DNA of 64,000 nucleotides from Oscillospiraceae bacterium (GCA_021202845.1 JAJQCF010000013.1:43648-107647); one strand, 5' to 3'; positions 52,503 to 61,408 are shown, numbered from the stretch's first letter. Translations and numbers: made by a program. The notes: generated from the sequence alone by a model not told the origin.

Positions 52503-52937
52503 TTAGTCCTCGCTCTCCTCGTCCACGGGCTCGTCGAACTCCATCATTTCGCCGCAGTTGGGGCACTGGCAGCGACCCATGTCGAAAATGTCCTCGTCAA
52601 CGGTAATGGTGTTTCCGCACTCGGGGCAGGTGACTTCGTAGAACTGGGCTTCCTCGTCGTCCCACTCTCCGCCGCGGCAGCCGCGGCAGCCGACATAGTC
52701 GTCGTCGTCTTCATCGTCGTCAAGAAGCAGGTCCTGAATGTCCGCCACGCTCTCGTCTATGGCGTCCAGCTCCTCGCTGATGTCGTCAACGTCGCCGGCC
52801 AGCTCCTCGTAGTCCAGCGCGAGGTCGTTCAAAATGTCGGCAATGGCGGTGAACAGCTTGCCGTACTCGCTCGCGGAGTCGATGTTCATGCCGTCAATAA
52901 GCCCCTTGAGATAAGCGGCCTTTTCTGAGGTTGTCAT
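52503..52937 (-). CDS. CD1247-type zinc-ribbon protein
   Basis: 144 aa. The N-terminal ~60 residues (MTTSEKAAYLKGLIDGMNID) form a helical domain seen in Clostridia proteins with a CD1247-like N-terminus, followed by an acidic stretch (DDDEDDDD) and a C-terminal zinc ribbon with two CX2C pairs (CPEC and CPNC). Starts at ATG 52937, 25 bp after the efp stop, with AAAGGAG. Co-transcription with efp is likely. Function unknown; a role with translation is only suggested by the neighbour. Confidence 0.82.
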   Translation of the reverse strand: MTTSEKAAYLKGLIDGMNIDSASEYGKLFTAIADILNDLALDYEELAGDVDDISEELDAIDESVADIQDLLLDDDEDDDDYVGCRGCRGGEWDDEEAQFYEVTCPECGNTITVDEDIFDMGRCQCPNCGEMMEFDEPVDEESED

Positions 52938-52962
52938 TTGCGATTTTGCTCCTTTGGAAGTT

Positions 52963-53520
52963 TTACGCACGGGAGAGGTACTCACCGGTGCGGGTGTCGA
53001 TTTTGATTTTTTCGCCCGGCTCGATGAAGAGCGGGACCTTTATCTCGGCGCCGGTCTCCACGGTGGCCGGCTTGGTGGCGTTCGTGGCCGTGTTGCCCGC
53101 GAAGCCGGGGTCGGTGGCGGTCACCTCAAGCTCCACAAAGAAGGGAGGCTCAACGGCGAACACCTTGTCCTTGTAGCTCATAACGGTGCAGACCATGTTC
53201 TCCTTGACGAACTTGAAGCCGTCGGAGAGAACGTCGCCCTCGACAGGTACGAGGTCGTAGGTCTCGGGGTCCATGAAGTAGTAGAGGCCGGAGTCCTCGT
53301 AGCTGTATTCCATGCTGCGGCGCTCAACGGTGGCCTGCTCAAACTTTGCCGTGGGGTTGAAGCTGGTTTCGGTCACGGCGCCGGTGATGACGTTCTTCAT
53401 CTTGGTGCGCACGAACGCCGCGCCCTTGCCGGGCTTGACGTGCTGGAACTCGATGACCTGCATCACGTTTCCGTCCATTTCAAATGTAACGCCATTTCTG
53501 AAATCGCCTGCTGTTATCAT
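52963..53520 (-). CDS. efp: Elongation factor P
   Basis: Relieves ribosome stalling at polyproline; 185 aa, three beta-barrel domains. KOW domain [17 protein letters not shown], the tip loop KPGKGAAF with K32 as the potentially modified residue, then S1-like domains ending TGEYLSRA. Strong ribosome site GAGGAG. A promoter is at 53611-53639 and a long hairpin-rich leader lies between. Canonical, full length. Confidence 0.97.
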   Translation of the reverse strand: MITAGDFRNGVTFEMDGNVMQVIEFQHVKPGKGAAFVRTKMKNVITGAVTETSFNPTAKFEQATVERRSMEYSYEDSGLYYFMDPETYDLVPVEGDVLSDGFKFVKENMVCTVMSYKDKVFAVEPPFFVELEVTATDPGFAGNTATNATKPATVETGAEIKVPLFIEPGEKIKIDTRTGEYLSRA

Positions 53521-53610
53521 ATTGATATTCTCCTCTTTTTAATGTTAAGACAGCGGCAAGCGCGCTGCAAAGCGCCCGTTAGGCCGTCTTTAGTGTTTCA
53601 AAATCAATTC

Positions 53611-53639
53611 ATTTTACTACATAAATTGTAGCTTGGCAA
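53611..53639 (-). promoter_or_regulatory. Putative promoter of efp
   Basis: Minus strand: TTGCCA (53634-53639), 17-nt spacer, TAAAAT (53611-53616). Leader is about 85 nt. Confidence 0.55.
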
Positions 53640-53729
53640 GTCCCCTGAGGCAAAATTCCGCGAGAAATTAAATAAATTCCGCTGTAATTTTCAATAATCA
53701 GGCTCTCAGGGGAGGCATTCGGTCGCTTT

Positions 53730-55073
53730 TCAGTCGTATTGGCAGACGTAAGCGATGCGTCCGCTGTAGCTTGTTGGCAGCACGGATATGGGGTCGTTGC
53801 GCGTGTCGTTGTAGCACCACTCGCCCGTGTCGCGTCTGTGCCACATGATGAGGTAGTCCTCGGCCGTGCCGTCGCTGTCGTATGCCGACGGCTCGCCGCT
53901 GTCCCACTCGGCAAACATCATCTGCTCGCCTGTCACATACGTCCACAGTCCGCCCTCGGAGCGGTAAGCGCCCAGCCACACGTAGCGCGCGTTGACGCTC
54001 TCCGCCAGCTCTATGACCGCGTCCAGCTGCTCTTGGCTCTTGATGGTGGCAAGGTGGCCGCCCAGCATTTCGCAGCGCTCCTTGGCCTGCTCCCACGTCA
54101 CATCCTCAAGGTAGACCTCGTAGGTCGGCTCGGGCTCCTCCGTCGGCTCCGGCTCCTCGGTTTCCACGGCGGCGTCCGGCTCGGCGGTGACGGCGGGGGT
54201 CGGCTCCACGGTCGGCTGCGGGCTTACGAGCACCACGGAGTGAGCCTCCGTCGGCTCGGGTTCCTCCTCGCCGCTCGAGCAGCCGCGCAGCAGGATTATC
54301 GCAATAATGACTATAACGGCGATTACAGCCGCAATTATCCACGGCTTGCGCGAGGACTTGGGCGCGCGGAAGCGTTCAACAGTCTTGTCGTCGGCGTCCT
54401 CGGCCGGCGGGGGCGTTGACTTCTTGGGCTTGGGAGGCTCGGTTTTTTCAAACTCCTTGTCCACCTTGTACTGCCTTGTGGCCTGTATTTCCTCGTCCGT
54501 CATCGGCAGCACGGGAGCAACCGCCGGAATGTCCGCCCCCTCGGGCAGCGCCTCCAGCGCGGCGCGCAGCGACGCGGCGTCCGGCCAGCGGTCCGCGGCA
54601 TTGAAGGCTATGGCCTTGAGAATGACGTCGCCCAGCTCGCGGCTCGCCGTGCGCGGGTAGTCCGCCGCCGCGCCCTTCATGCGCTGCTGCAGCGCGGAGG
54701 CTCTGGCGGAGGAGGTGGCCTTTTCACCGGCCTCGGAAAACGGCAGAGCGCCGCCGTTGAGGACGGTGTACAGGACAAGACCCACGGAGTAAACGTCGCC
54801 CGCCGCGGTTATCTCGCCCGACCAGAAGTGCTCGGGCGGTATATATTCAAGAGCGTCCGGCCCCATGTCGTTGATGCTGCGGTCCGTGGGCGGACCCAGC
54901 TCGACATTGTCTCCGTCAATATATATGTTTCCGGGCCAGATGCCGCCGCGTCCGCCCTCCGCGCCCTCAAGCGCGCCGCACAGGGCAACGCCGAGCGCAA
55001 TAGCCTCGCGCGGCGACATAACAAGCCCCCGCGCGGCCAGAGTGTTTTGTGAATCGAAGCTCAGTTCAGACAT
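53730..55073 (-). CDS. Membrane pseudokinase with extracellular C-type-lectin domain
   Basis: 447 aa from ATG 55073 (AAAGGAA upstream). Residues about 15-195 resemble a Ser/Thr kinase C-lobe: WPGNIYIDGDNVELGP where kinases have the HRD and DFG loops, then EYIPPEHF and GDVYSVGLVLYTVLNGGALPF. The N-lobe, catalytic Asp and DFG Asp are missing, so it is probably inactive and acts by binding. A transmembrane helix (about 242-263) and a Pro/Glu linker follow; the last ~130 residues are a C-type-lectin fold (ERCEMLGGHLATI, WLGA, WCYND, AYVCQY). It may report an extracellular ligand to partners inside. Single gene with its own promoter, divergent from nnr. Confidence 0.82.
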   Translation of the reverse strand: MSELSFDSQNTLAARGLVMSPREAIALGVALCGALEGAEGGRGGIWPGNIYIDGDNVELGPPTDRSINDMGPDALEYIPPEHFWSGEITAAGDVYSVGLVLYTVLNGGALPFSEAGEKATSSARASALQQRMKGAAADYPRTASRELGDVILKAIAFNAADRWPDAASLRAALEALPEGADIPAVAPVLPMTDEEIQATRQYKVDKEFEKTEPPKPKKSTPPPAEDADDKTVERFRAPKSSRKPWIIAAVIAVIVIIAIILLRGCSSGEEEPEPTEAHSVVLVSPQPTVEPTPAVTAEPDAAVETEEPEPTEEPEPTYEVYLEDVTWEQAKERCEMLGGHLATIKSQEQLDAVIELAESVNARYVWLGAYRSEGGLWTYVTGEQMMFAEWDSGEPSAYDSDGTAEDYLIMWHRRDTGEWCYNDTRNDPISVLPTSYSGRIAYVCQYD

Positions 55074-55146
55074 TTTGCAATTCCTTTCAGCAATGCAGTG
55101 ACGCACAGTGAACCATAAAAACGGTGCTGTAAATAACAGTGACCCT

Positions 55147-55176
55147 ATTTTAGCACAGACACAAACACCAAGTCAA
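55147..55176 (-). promoter_or_regulatory. Putative promoter of the pseudokinase gene
   Basis: Minus strand: TTGACT (55171-55176), 18-nt spacer, TAAAAT (55147-55152). Confidence 0.55.
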
Positions 55177-55256
55177 TAAATCGTCCGCCGTTTGAAAAAA
55201 GTTTACGAAAATGATGCAATTCATAATCCCGAAAATTATTTAGTGTGAAACGATAA

Positions 55257-55285
55257 TTGACTAATATTTCGTCAAAGGCTATAAT
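55257..55285 (+). promoter_or_regulatory. Promoter of the nnr-lipoprotein-alr operon
   Basis: TTGACT (55257-55262), 17-nt spacer, TATAAT (55280-55285). It overlaps what would otherwise be the longest nnr reading frame and so argues for the start at 55317. Confidence 0.7.
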
Positions 55286-55316
55286 AGAATTATTATTGCG
55301 GAAAGGGGCGAGGGAG

Positions 55317-56843
55317 TTGCGGCTTTCTGATTCTGCCAAGATGCGCGGAGCCGACGCGGAGGCTATAAACGTGCGCGGCATACCGTCCGCGCTGCTCATG
55401 CGCCGCGCGGCGGGGTTCATTGTTTCCGCCGTCACGGAGCTTTGTCCGGCGGGCGGGACGGTCTGGTGCTTCTGCGGCAGCGGCAACAACGGCGGCGACG
55501 GCGTGGCCGCGGCGGCGCAGCTGCTTTCCCGCGGCTACAGCGTGCGCGCGCTGCTGACCGGCAGCCGCGAGCACATGACCGCGGACACACGCGAAATGGA
55601 GCGCAGACTGCGCGAGGCCGGCGGCGCTCTGGAGGACTTTGACGCAGACGCGGCGGGCTTTGCCGAAGAGCTGGCGCAGGCGGACGTTATTGTGGACGCC
55701 GTGTTCGGCATCGGGCTTGACCGCCCGCCCAAGGGCAGAGCGCTGGAGGCCATACGGGCTATGAACAGCGCTCCCGCCAAGGTCGTGGCGGCGGACATAG
55801 CCAGCGGCGTGGAGGCCGACACGGGGCGCATACTCTCCGAGGCCGTTCATGCGGACGTGACAGTTACGTTTTCCATGGCCAAGCCGGGGCACTTCGCAGA
55901 GCCGGGCTGCACCTGCTGCGGCGCGCTGCGCGTTGAGGATATCGGCATACCGACTGACATTTTGGACGGAGCGGGGATTGACTGCTTTGCCGTCACCGAC
56001 GGAGAGATTTCGCTGCCCGCGCGGCCGCGGCTGAGCCACAAGGGCAGCTTCGGGCGGGTGCTGATAGTCGGCGGCAGCGTCGGCTACACGGGCGCGCCGT
56101 GTATGTGCGCGGCGGCTGCGGTGCGCGCGGGGGCGGGGCTCGTCTCGCTCGGCGTGCCGGAGCGGATATACCCCATGACTGCCGTGAAGAGCGACGAGGC
56201 CATGCCGTTTCCTCTGCCGTGCGACGGCGCGGGGCGGCTCGGCGCGGACTGCCTGCCGCAGCTCGGAGAAAAGCTGAAAAACTCCGACGTGTGCGTGCTG
56301 GGTCCCGGGCTGGGGCGCAGCGCGGAGCTTGGCGAGCTGGCGCGCTCTCTTGTCGGCAGCGCGCAGTGCCGCATGGTTATCGACGCCGATGGGCTGTTTG
56401 CGCTGGGAAGTGAGCCGGATTGCCTGCGGAGCGCCGCTCTGCCGCCGGTGCTGACGCCGCACGAGGGCGAGTTTGCGCGCCTTGGCGGTGAGCTCACGGG
56501 CGACCGCTGCGGCGACGCGCGGCGCTTTGCGCAGAAATACAACTGCGTTCTCGTGCTCAAGGGACACCGCACGATAGCCGCGTTCCCCGATGGAGAGGTT
56601 TACATAATTACACACGGCAACGCGGGAATGGCCAAGGGCGGCACGGGCGACGTGCTGGCGGGCGTTATCGGCGCTATGCTGGGTCAGTTTGACTTAAAGC
56701 GCGCCGTGCTGACCGCGCTGCATCTCCACGCGCTGGCGGGGGATATGTGCGCCGAGGAACTTGGGCAATACGGAATGTGCCCGACGGATATTATCAAAAT
56801 GCTGCCGAGGGCGGCGAAAATGCTTGAAGAACAAGGAGCTTGA
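55317..56843 (+). CDS. nnr: Bifunctional NAD(P)H-hydrate epimerase/dehydratase (Nnr)
   Basis: Repairs hydrated NAD(P)H; 508 aa. The N-terminal epimerase domain (about 1-215) has CGSGNNGGDGVAAA; the C-terminal ribokinase-like dehydratase (about 225-508) has GGSVGYTGAPCMCAAAAVRAGAG and the catalytic-loop AKGGTGDVLAGVIGAM near residue 440. The fusion order is as in other Nnr proteins. I use TTG 55317 behind GGAAAGGGG, since the in-frame TTG at 55257 is the -35 box. The next gene starts 2 bp after its stop. Confidence 0.95.
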   Translation: MRLSDSAKMRGADAEAINVRGIPSALLMRRAAGFIVSAVTELCPAGGTVWCFCGSGNNGGDGVAAAAQLLSRGYSVRALLTGSREHMTADTREMERRLREAGGALEDFDADAAGFAEELAQADVIVDAVFGIGLDRPPKGRALEAIRAMNSAPAKVVAADIASGVEADTGRILSEAVHADVTVTFSMAKPGHFAEPGCTCCGALRVEDIGIPTDILDGAGIDCFAVTDGEISLPARPRLSHKGSFGRVLIVGGSVGYTGAPCMCAAAAVRAGAGLVSLGVPERIYPMTAVKSDEAMPFPLPCDGAGRLGADCLPQLGEKLKNSDVCVLGPGLGRSAELGELARSLVGSAQCRMVIDADGLFALGSEPDCLRSAALPPVLTPHEGEFARLGGELTGDRCGDARRFAQKYNCVLVLKGHRTIAAFPDGEVYIITHGNAGMAKGGTGDVLAGVIGAMLGQFDLKRAVLTALHLHALAGDMCAEELGQYGMCPTDIIKMLPRAAKMLEEQGA

Positions 56844-56845
56844 GC

Positions 56846-57397
56846 GTGAAGCGAGTCATACTGCCCGTACTGACGATAGCCCTGCTGCTTAGCGCCTGCC
56901 AAGGCGCGGGCAGCGCGGAAAAGCGCTTGGACGAGGCCAGAGAGAGCTTCGCGCAGGCGGAAACAATCAGCTTTACAGCCGAGGTCGGCGCCGATTTGGG
57001 CGACAGCCGCTTTGAATTTACGGCGGAGTGCAGCTATGCCGACGGAGAGACGGAAGTTTACATAACCTCGCCGGAGCTGATTGCGGGAATCACCGCCAAA
57101 ATGGCTGAGGGTCATTCAGAGCTGGAGTACGACGGACTGATTCTCTCACTGGGAGACTTGGTCGGGACGAGCATCAGCCCCGTTTCGTCAATTCCGATTA
57201 TCATAAACGCTCTGCTGGGCGGCTTTGCCTCCGAGGTCTGGAGCGAGGGAGACTTCACCGTGGCGCGCGTCTATGTTGACGACAGCGCGGACGCGCTCAT
57301 ATGGCTGGACGCGGAGCTGGAGCCCGTGCGGGGCGAGATAGTCGCGGGCGGCACGGCGGCGGCGCAGTGCAGCATTACAAATTTTACTGTCAGCTGA
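56846..57397 (+). CDS. Small lipoprotein, LolA/DUF-like beta protein
   Basis: 183 aa with a lipoprotein signal (MKRVILPVLTIALLLSAC, Cys18). The rest is predicted beta-rich: ETISFTAEVGADLGD, FEFTAECSYADGETEVYITS and IWLDAELEPVRGEI, resembling outer-membrane-lipoprotein-sorting/DUF family beta proteins found in Gram-positives. Function unknown. The start is GTG 56846 with AAGGAG at 56833-56838; a TTG at 56840 is too close. Between nnr and alr in one operon. Confidence 0.75.
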   Translation: MKRVILPVLTIALLLSACQGAGSAEKRLDEARESFAQAETISFTAEVGADLGDSRFEFTAECSYADGETEVYITSPELIAGITAKMAEGHSELEYDGLILSLGDLVGTSISPVSSIPIIINALLGGFASEVWSEGDFTVARVYVDDSADALIWLDAELEPVRGEIVAGGTAAAQCSITNFTVS

Positions 57398-57425
57398 ACA
57401 GACAATCCGAAAACAGGAGATAGCG

Positions 57426-58544
57426 ATGCAGGAGACCATGAGAACGTGGGCTGAAATAAGCCTTGACAACTTGGAACACAACTACCGCGCCATTCGCGCC
57501 GCGCTCCCGCAGGAGTGCCGCTTTTTGGCGCTGATGAAGGCCGACGCCTACGGCCACGGCGCTGTTGCGGCGGCGCGGAGGCTGGAGGAGTGCGGCGCGG
57601 ACTACTTTGCCGTGGCCTGCCTTGCCGAAGCGCTGGAGCTGCGGCGCGCGGGCGTGAAAGCTCCGGTGCTGATACTCGGACACACGCCGGAGGACTACAC
57701 GCCGATACTCATTGCCGAAAACCTGACGCAGACCGTCACCTGCCTTGCTAAAGCCGTGGAGTACTCCGCGGCGGCGGTGAAGTACGGCGGGACGCTGAGG
57801 ATACACCTTAAAATAGACACAGGCATGTCGCGCCTCGGCTACTTGGTCGCGGGGCAGCACTTTGAGCAGGGCGTGGAGAACATCGTCAGCTCCTGCACTC
57901 TGCCGGGGCTTGACGCGGAGGGTATTTACACCCACTTTGCCGTCTCGGACGAGGAGGGCGAGGAGGCGAGAGACTACACTCTCCGCCAGCTTGAGCTGTT
58001 CCGCTCGGTCATAGCGGCGGCGCAGGCGCGCGGTGTGAGCTTCCGAGTGCGCCACTGCGCGAACAGCGGGGGAGTGCTGAACTACCCCGAGGCGGCAATG
58101 GACATGGTGCGCCCGGGGCTGCTGCTGTACGGCTACGGCGACGGCGGGCGGCTGGGGCTGAAGCCTTGTATGCGCCTGATGACGCACGTCAGCACGATAA
58201 AAATATACGACGCGCACACAAAGATAAGCTACGGCGGCATATATGAGACTAAGACGGCCACGCGCGTCGGCGTGCTGCCGATAGGCTACGCGGACGGGCT
58301 GTTCCGCTGCCTGTCCAACAAGTGCGAGTTTTACACGCAGGGCGGCTTCGCGCCGCAGATTGGGCGCATATGCATGGATATGTGCATGATAGATTTGTCG
58401 CGCCTGCCGCAGGCGAACGTGGAATCCACGGTGGAGATATTCGGCCCCAATGCCAGCCTCGACAAGCTGGCCGCCGAAGCCGGAACCGTGCCCTACGAGC
58501 TGCTCTGCGCAGTCTCCAAGCGCGTGCCGAGGGTGTATATCTGA
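57426..58544 (+). CDS. alr: Alanine racemase
   Basis: PLP enzyme making D-alanine for peptidoglycan, 372 aa. The PLP lysine is K38 in MKADAYGHGA; the second catalytic residue (Tyr) is in KISYGGIYET, followed by RVGVLPIGYADGLFR. Good ribosome site AGGAGAT. In many Firmicutes alr is followed by the ndoA (EndoA) locus; here an AT-rich EcsC gene intervenes between 58545 and 59667. Confidence 0.97.
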   Translation: MQETMRTWAEISLDNLEHNYRAIRAALPQECRFLALMKADAYGHGAVAAARRLEECGADYFAVACLAEALELRRAGVKAPVLILGHTPEDYTPILIAENLTQTVTCLAKAVEYSAAAVKYGGTLRIHLKIDTGMSRLGYLVAGQHFEQGVENIVSSCTLPGLDAEGIYTHFAVSDEEGEEARDYTLRQLELFRSVIAAAQARGVSFRVRHCANSGGVLNYPEAAMDMVRPGLLLYGYGDGGRLGLKPCMRLMTHVSTIKIYDAHTKISYGGIYETKTATRVGVLPIGYADGLFRCLSNKCEFYTQGGFAPQIGRICMDMCMIDLSRLPQANVESTVEIFGPNASLDKLAAEAGTVPYELLCAVSKRVPRVYI

Positions 58545-58676
58545 TTTAGACCGCGCTGCTTTTGAGTTATAAAATAGTGGGGTAAAATATAATAAGAATA
58601 AACGCAATTTAGGTATCAAAAAAGCATTATAAAGCAACTGTTAAGTTGAGATATGCTGCAAAAGAGGAAAGAGAAT

Positions 58677-59492
58677 ATGGATAACACCAAAAACGCAACC
58701 CCCATTAATGTTGAGGATATTATAGCTACAGCCTGTAAGTTGCCATACTGTAAAATCGAACGCGATGCCTTTCTAACAACACAGTTAAAAGGCAAAGTTA
58801 GCGAAAAACAGCTTGCAGATGCATTAGAAAACGGAACAATTAACGCAGGCATAAGCATTGATTTACTCAATAAAATTGCAAGCGGGACTATAAAGTTTGA
58901 AACAACAAAAACAACGGCATTGTCTACCGCTGCAGGTATACCGGGCGGCATTGCAATGGCAGGGACTATTCCAGCTGACTTGGGGCAATTCTATGCTCAT
59001 GTTTTACGTGTCGCACAGAAGCTCGCTTACATATATGGGTACAAGGATATTGATTTAGATGACGAAACTCAAAATCTCCTTATCATTTTTCTTGGCGTTA
59101 TGTTTGGAGTGGATGCGGCAATAGCAGCTCTTGCGAAACTGGCTGCTGCCAATGCAGCTAAAATAGGTGCCAAAGTAGCCGCTAAGCCGCTTAGTAAATA
59201 TGCTGCCTACAATATAGCTAAGAAAACTTTGGCATGGGTAGGCGTTAAACTAACCAAAGACAGTGTTGGCAAGGCTGTAAGTAAGGCTGTGCCGGTTGTT
59301 GGAGGGGTTATATCAGGAGGCTTAACCGTTGCAACTTTTCTGCCTATGGTGCGAAAATTACAGAAGGAATTATCCAAATTCGCTGCTATGCCTCCAGAGA
59401 GTCTATACAAAGCAAACGAGGAAGCTGATGTTATTCTTACCGAATTTGAGATATTAGCGGATAATGATGATGAAGAGTCTGATAATGAATAG
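58677..59492 (+). CDS. EcsC-family protein, AT-rich insert
   Basis: 271 aa, start at ATG 58677 (AAAGAGGAAAGAG). The middle has the EcsC-family pattern PGGIAMAGTIPADLGQFYAH, then VAQKLAYIYGYKDID; the N-terminal third is a less conserved helical part. Hydrophobic runs near 170-195 suggest membrane association. Base composition and codons (AAA, TTA, ATT, AAT) are much more AT-rich than neighbours, and it interrupts the usual alr-ndoA adjacency, indicating acquisition. EcsC proteins have no settled function. Confidence 0.8.
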   Translation: MDNTKNATPINVEDIIATACKLPYCKIERDAFLTTQLKGKVSEKQLADALENGTINAGISIDLLNKIASGTIKFETTKTTALSTAAGIPGGIAMAGTIPADLGQFYAHVLRVAQKLAYIYGYKDIDLDDETQNLLIIFLGVMFGVDAAIAALAKLAAANAAKIGAKVAAKPLSKYAAYNIAKKTLAWVGVKLTKDSVGKAVSKAVPVVGGVISGGLTVATFLPMVRKLQKELSKFAAMPPESLYKANEEADVILTEFEILADNDDEESDNE

Positions 59493-59667
59493 ACACGAGT
59501 GTAAAGAACTGAGAAAAACAAATCCAGCCGTTATTACTTTCTAAAAAACATAGTGCAAAATTTCCTGTCGGCAGGTATAAAATCCGCGACGATGAGAGAG
59601 AATGATAGCACGACGCTACATATTATGTAGTGGGCGACTACTTCAGCTTATCGGAGTGTGAATACGC

Positions 59668-60012
59668 ATGAGCATGGTCAAACGCGGCGACATCTACTAT
59701 GCCGACCTCAGCCCCGTTGTGGGCAGCGAGCAGGGCGGTCTCAGACCGGTGCTGATTGTACAAAACGACACCGGCAACAAGCACAGCCCCACGGTCATAG
59801 CAGCGGCCATCACCAGTCAGGTGGGCAAGGCCAGACTGCCGACCCATATTGAGCTTACCGCCCAGAGCTACGGGCTGTCGCGCGACAGCGTGATACTTCT
59901 CGAACAGATACGTACCCTTGACAAGTCCCGCCTGCGGGAGCGCATGGGCAAGCTGGACGAGAGCACCATGAGCAAGGTGGACGACGCCATAGCCGTCAGC
60001 TTTGGTCTGTGA
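59668..60012 (+). CDS. ndoA: EndoA/MazF-family mRNA interferase
   Basis: Ribosome-independent endoribonuclease, 114 aa. The family layout is clear: [32 protein letters not shown] with the catalytic Arg, then the [15 protein letters not shown] beta strand and [17 protein letters not shown]. subtilis EndoA cuts at UACAU. No antitoxin frame (EndoAI-like) is visible in the 175 bp upstream, only the EcsC gene, although most such systems carry one. The upstream leader contains a CTACATATTATGTAG palindrome (59616-59630), which holds a UACAU. Confidence 0.93.
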   Translation: MSMVKRGDIYYADLSPVVGSEQGGLRPVLIVQNDTGNKHSPTVIAAAITSQVGKARLPTHIELTAQSYGLSRDSVILLEQIRTLDKSRLRERMGKLDESTMSKVDDAIAVSFGL

Positions 60013-60055
60013 ACAAAACGCCGGCTCCAAGGCCGCATTAAGCAAAAGATAAAAA

Positions 60056-60092
60056 GCGCTCCCTCGACCGAAAACTGCGGTCGGGGAAGCGC
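60056..60092 (+). promoter_or_regulatory. Strong stem-loop abutting a ribosome site
   Basis: GCGCTCCCTCGACCG (60056-60070) pairs with CGGTCGGGG plus AAGCGC (60078-60092) around a 7-nt loop, directly before GGAGGTAC, the ribosome site of the 60107 gene. It could end the ndoA mRNA or control access to the start. Confidence 0.5.
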
Positions 60093-60106
60093 GGAGGTAC
60101 TTAACT

Positions 60107-60562
60107 ATGACTACAAAGAAACTTACCGCTGTTGTGGCGGGCGTGGCCGCGGCAGCCGCCGTGCTGGGCGGCGTGGGTGTCTACGCTGTCACCAGCTACG
60201 GCACCGAGAGCGACCCGCTCATTACCAAGAGCTATCTGAACAGCGTCCTTGCCCCAGAAATGGAGAGCGAGATGCAGGACATTTTAGCAAGCTACTCCGG
60301 CGAGAGCTACACGCTGGTTACGCTGTCGGACGGGCAGACGCTGACGGGGCAGGCGGGGTGCGAGATACTTCTGCGCATCGGCTCCGCCGTGGTTGTTTGC
60401 AGCGAGTCCCCCGGACTGGTGGACACCACAAGCGGCTCCACGCTGGACTCCGGCTCGCTGACGGCAAATCATCTCTACATGGTGACTATAGCGGGCAACG
60501 GCGTCAAAGCGTCCGGCTCCACGGTCAAGATGTTCGTGCGCGGCGGCTACAGCATTTCGTAG
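60107..60562 (+). CDS. Conserved secreted/anchored protein of unknown function
   Basis: 151 aa, starting with a signal-anchor (MTTKKLTAVVAGVAAAAAVL onward). The remainder has the pattern SDPLITKSYLNSV near residue 40, then YTLVTLSDGQTLTGQAGCEILLRIG and LTANHLYMVTIAGNGVKA, which I recognise as a recurring but uncharacterised Clostridia family. Predicted outside the membrane, with beta structure. Located between EndoA and a Spo0A-family regulator, from which it is separated by one base on the opposite strand (converging stops). Confidence 0.72.
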   Translation: MTTKKLTAVVAGVAAAAAVLGGVGVYAVTSYGTESDPLITKSYLNSVLAPEMESEMQDILASYSGESYTLVTLSDGQTLTGQAGCEILLRIGSAVVVCSESPGLVDTTSGSTLDSGSLTANHLYMVTIAGNGVKASGSTVKMFVRGGYSIS

Positions 60563-60563
60563 T

Positions 60564-61334
60564 TCAGACGACATCGCGCCTGCGCGCGGCGGCAAGGCGC
60601 TCCGCCGACAAGTGCGCGCAGAGGGCGATGAACTTGGCGTTCGTCAGTGAGCGCGGGAGCACGTCCGCCACGCGGCGGAAGTACTCGTCGCGGCGCAGCG
60701 GGTCGCCGTTCTTGACGCCGCTGGTTATAGCGCAGCGTATTGCGCGCTCGATGTTCTGCGGCGTTGTGCCGAGCTGCTTGGCGAGGTCGGGGTAGAGGCT
60801 CTTTGTCACGCCGCGGCTCTGCTCGGGGTCGAGAATGACGCGCTTTATCGCCTCGCGCAGAAATCTGAACCCGCGCAGGTGCGGCACTATGCCGAAAGCG
60901 GAAAGGGCGGCGCTTATCTCCGCGTCCAGCTCCCTGTCCGACCAGCTCGGGCGTGCGGAGCGCACGCACTGTCGGGCAATGGCGGCAACGTCGGCGAATA
61001 CGCACGGCTTGACAAGGCAGCCGCCGATGTTGAGCTTGCCCAGCTCGCTCATGGCGGAGTCCGCGCAGTAGGCGGTGACAACGATTATATGCGGTGCGCG
61101 CGGCAGGGCGCGCACTTTGTTTATGAGCGCCAGCCCGCTGCCGGACTGCAACAGCAGGTCGGTCACCAGCACGTCCGGCAGCAGCTTGCCTACAAGCTCC
61201 GCGCTCTCCGCGCAGCTGCCGGAGCTGCCGACCACGACCATGTCCTGCTCCATGCCGATGTAGTCTGTCAGCAGTGTGCGGAAGTCCCGCGAACAGTCCG
61301 CAATGAAAATTTTTATGGGTTTGCCGCTGTCCAT
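60564..61334 (-). CDS. spo0A: Spo0A-family sporulation response regulator, altered receiver
   Basis: 256 aa. Receiver domain (about 7-120): phospho-acceptor D59 in LVTDLL, T87 and K109 conserved, but the acidic pair normally Asp-Asp reads D13-C14 (FIADCSRD), so one Mg-binding acid is lost. The DNA-binding domain (about 140-256) is clearly Spo0A type: FRFLREAIKRVI, LYPDLAKQLGTTPQNIERAI and the sigma-contact region. It may be a functional divergent Spo0A or a paralogue with altered activation; I cannot tell without the rest of the genome. Converges on the 60107 gene. Confidence 0.85.
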   Translation of the reverse strand: MDSGKPIKIFIADCSRDFRTLLTDYIGMEQDMVVVGSSGSCAESAELVGKLLPDVLVTDLLLQSGSGLALINKVRALPRAPHIIVVTAYCADSAMSELGKLNIGGCLVKPCVFADVAAIARQCVRSARPSWSDRELDAEISAALSAFGIVPHLRGFRFLREAIKRVILDPEQSRGVTKSLYPDLAKQLGTTPQNIERAIRCAITSGVKNGDPLRRDEYFRRVADVLPRSLTNAKFIALCAHLSAERLAAARRRDVV

Positions 61335-61408
61335 TTTCAGCTCCCCTTAACCGAAAAATTTTTGTACGTATATTTTACATAGATATGACAGCTTTTGCAA
61401 TACCATTT

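Noticed and set aside
55257..55316. Longer nnr start at TTG 55257
   Set aside because: That TTG is part of a consensus -35 (TTGACT) with TATAAT 17 bp on; family N-terminus fits 55317.
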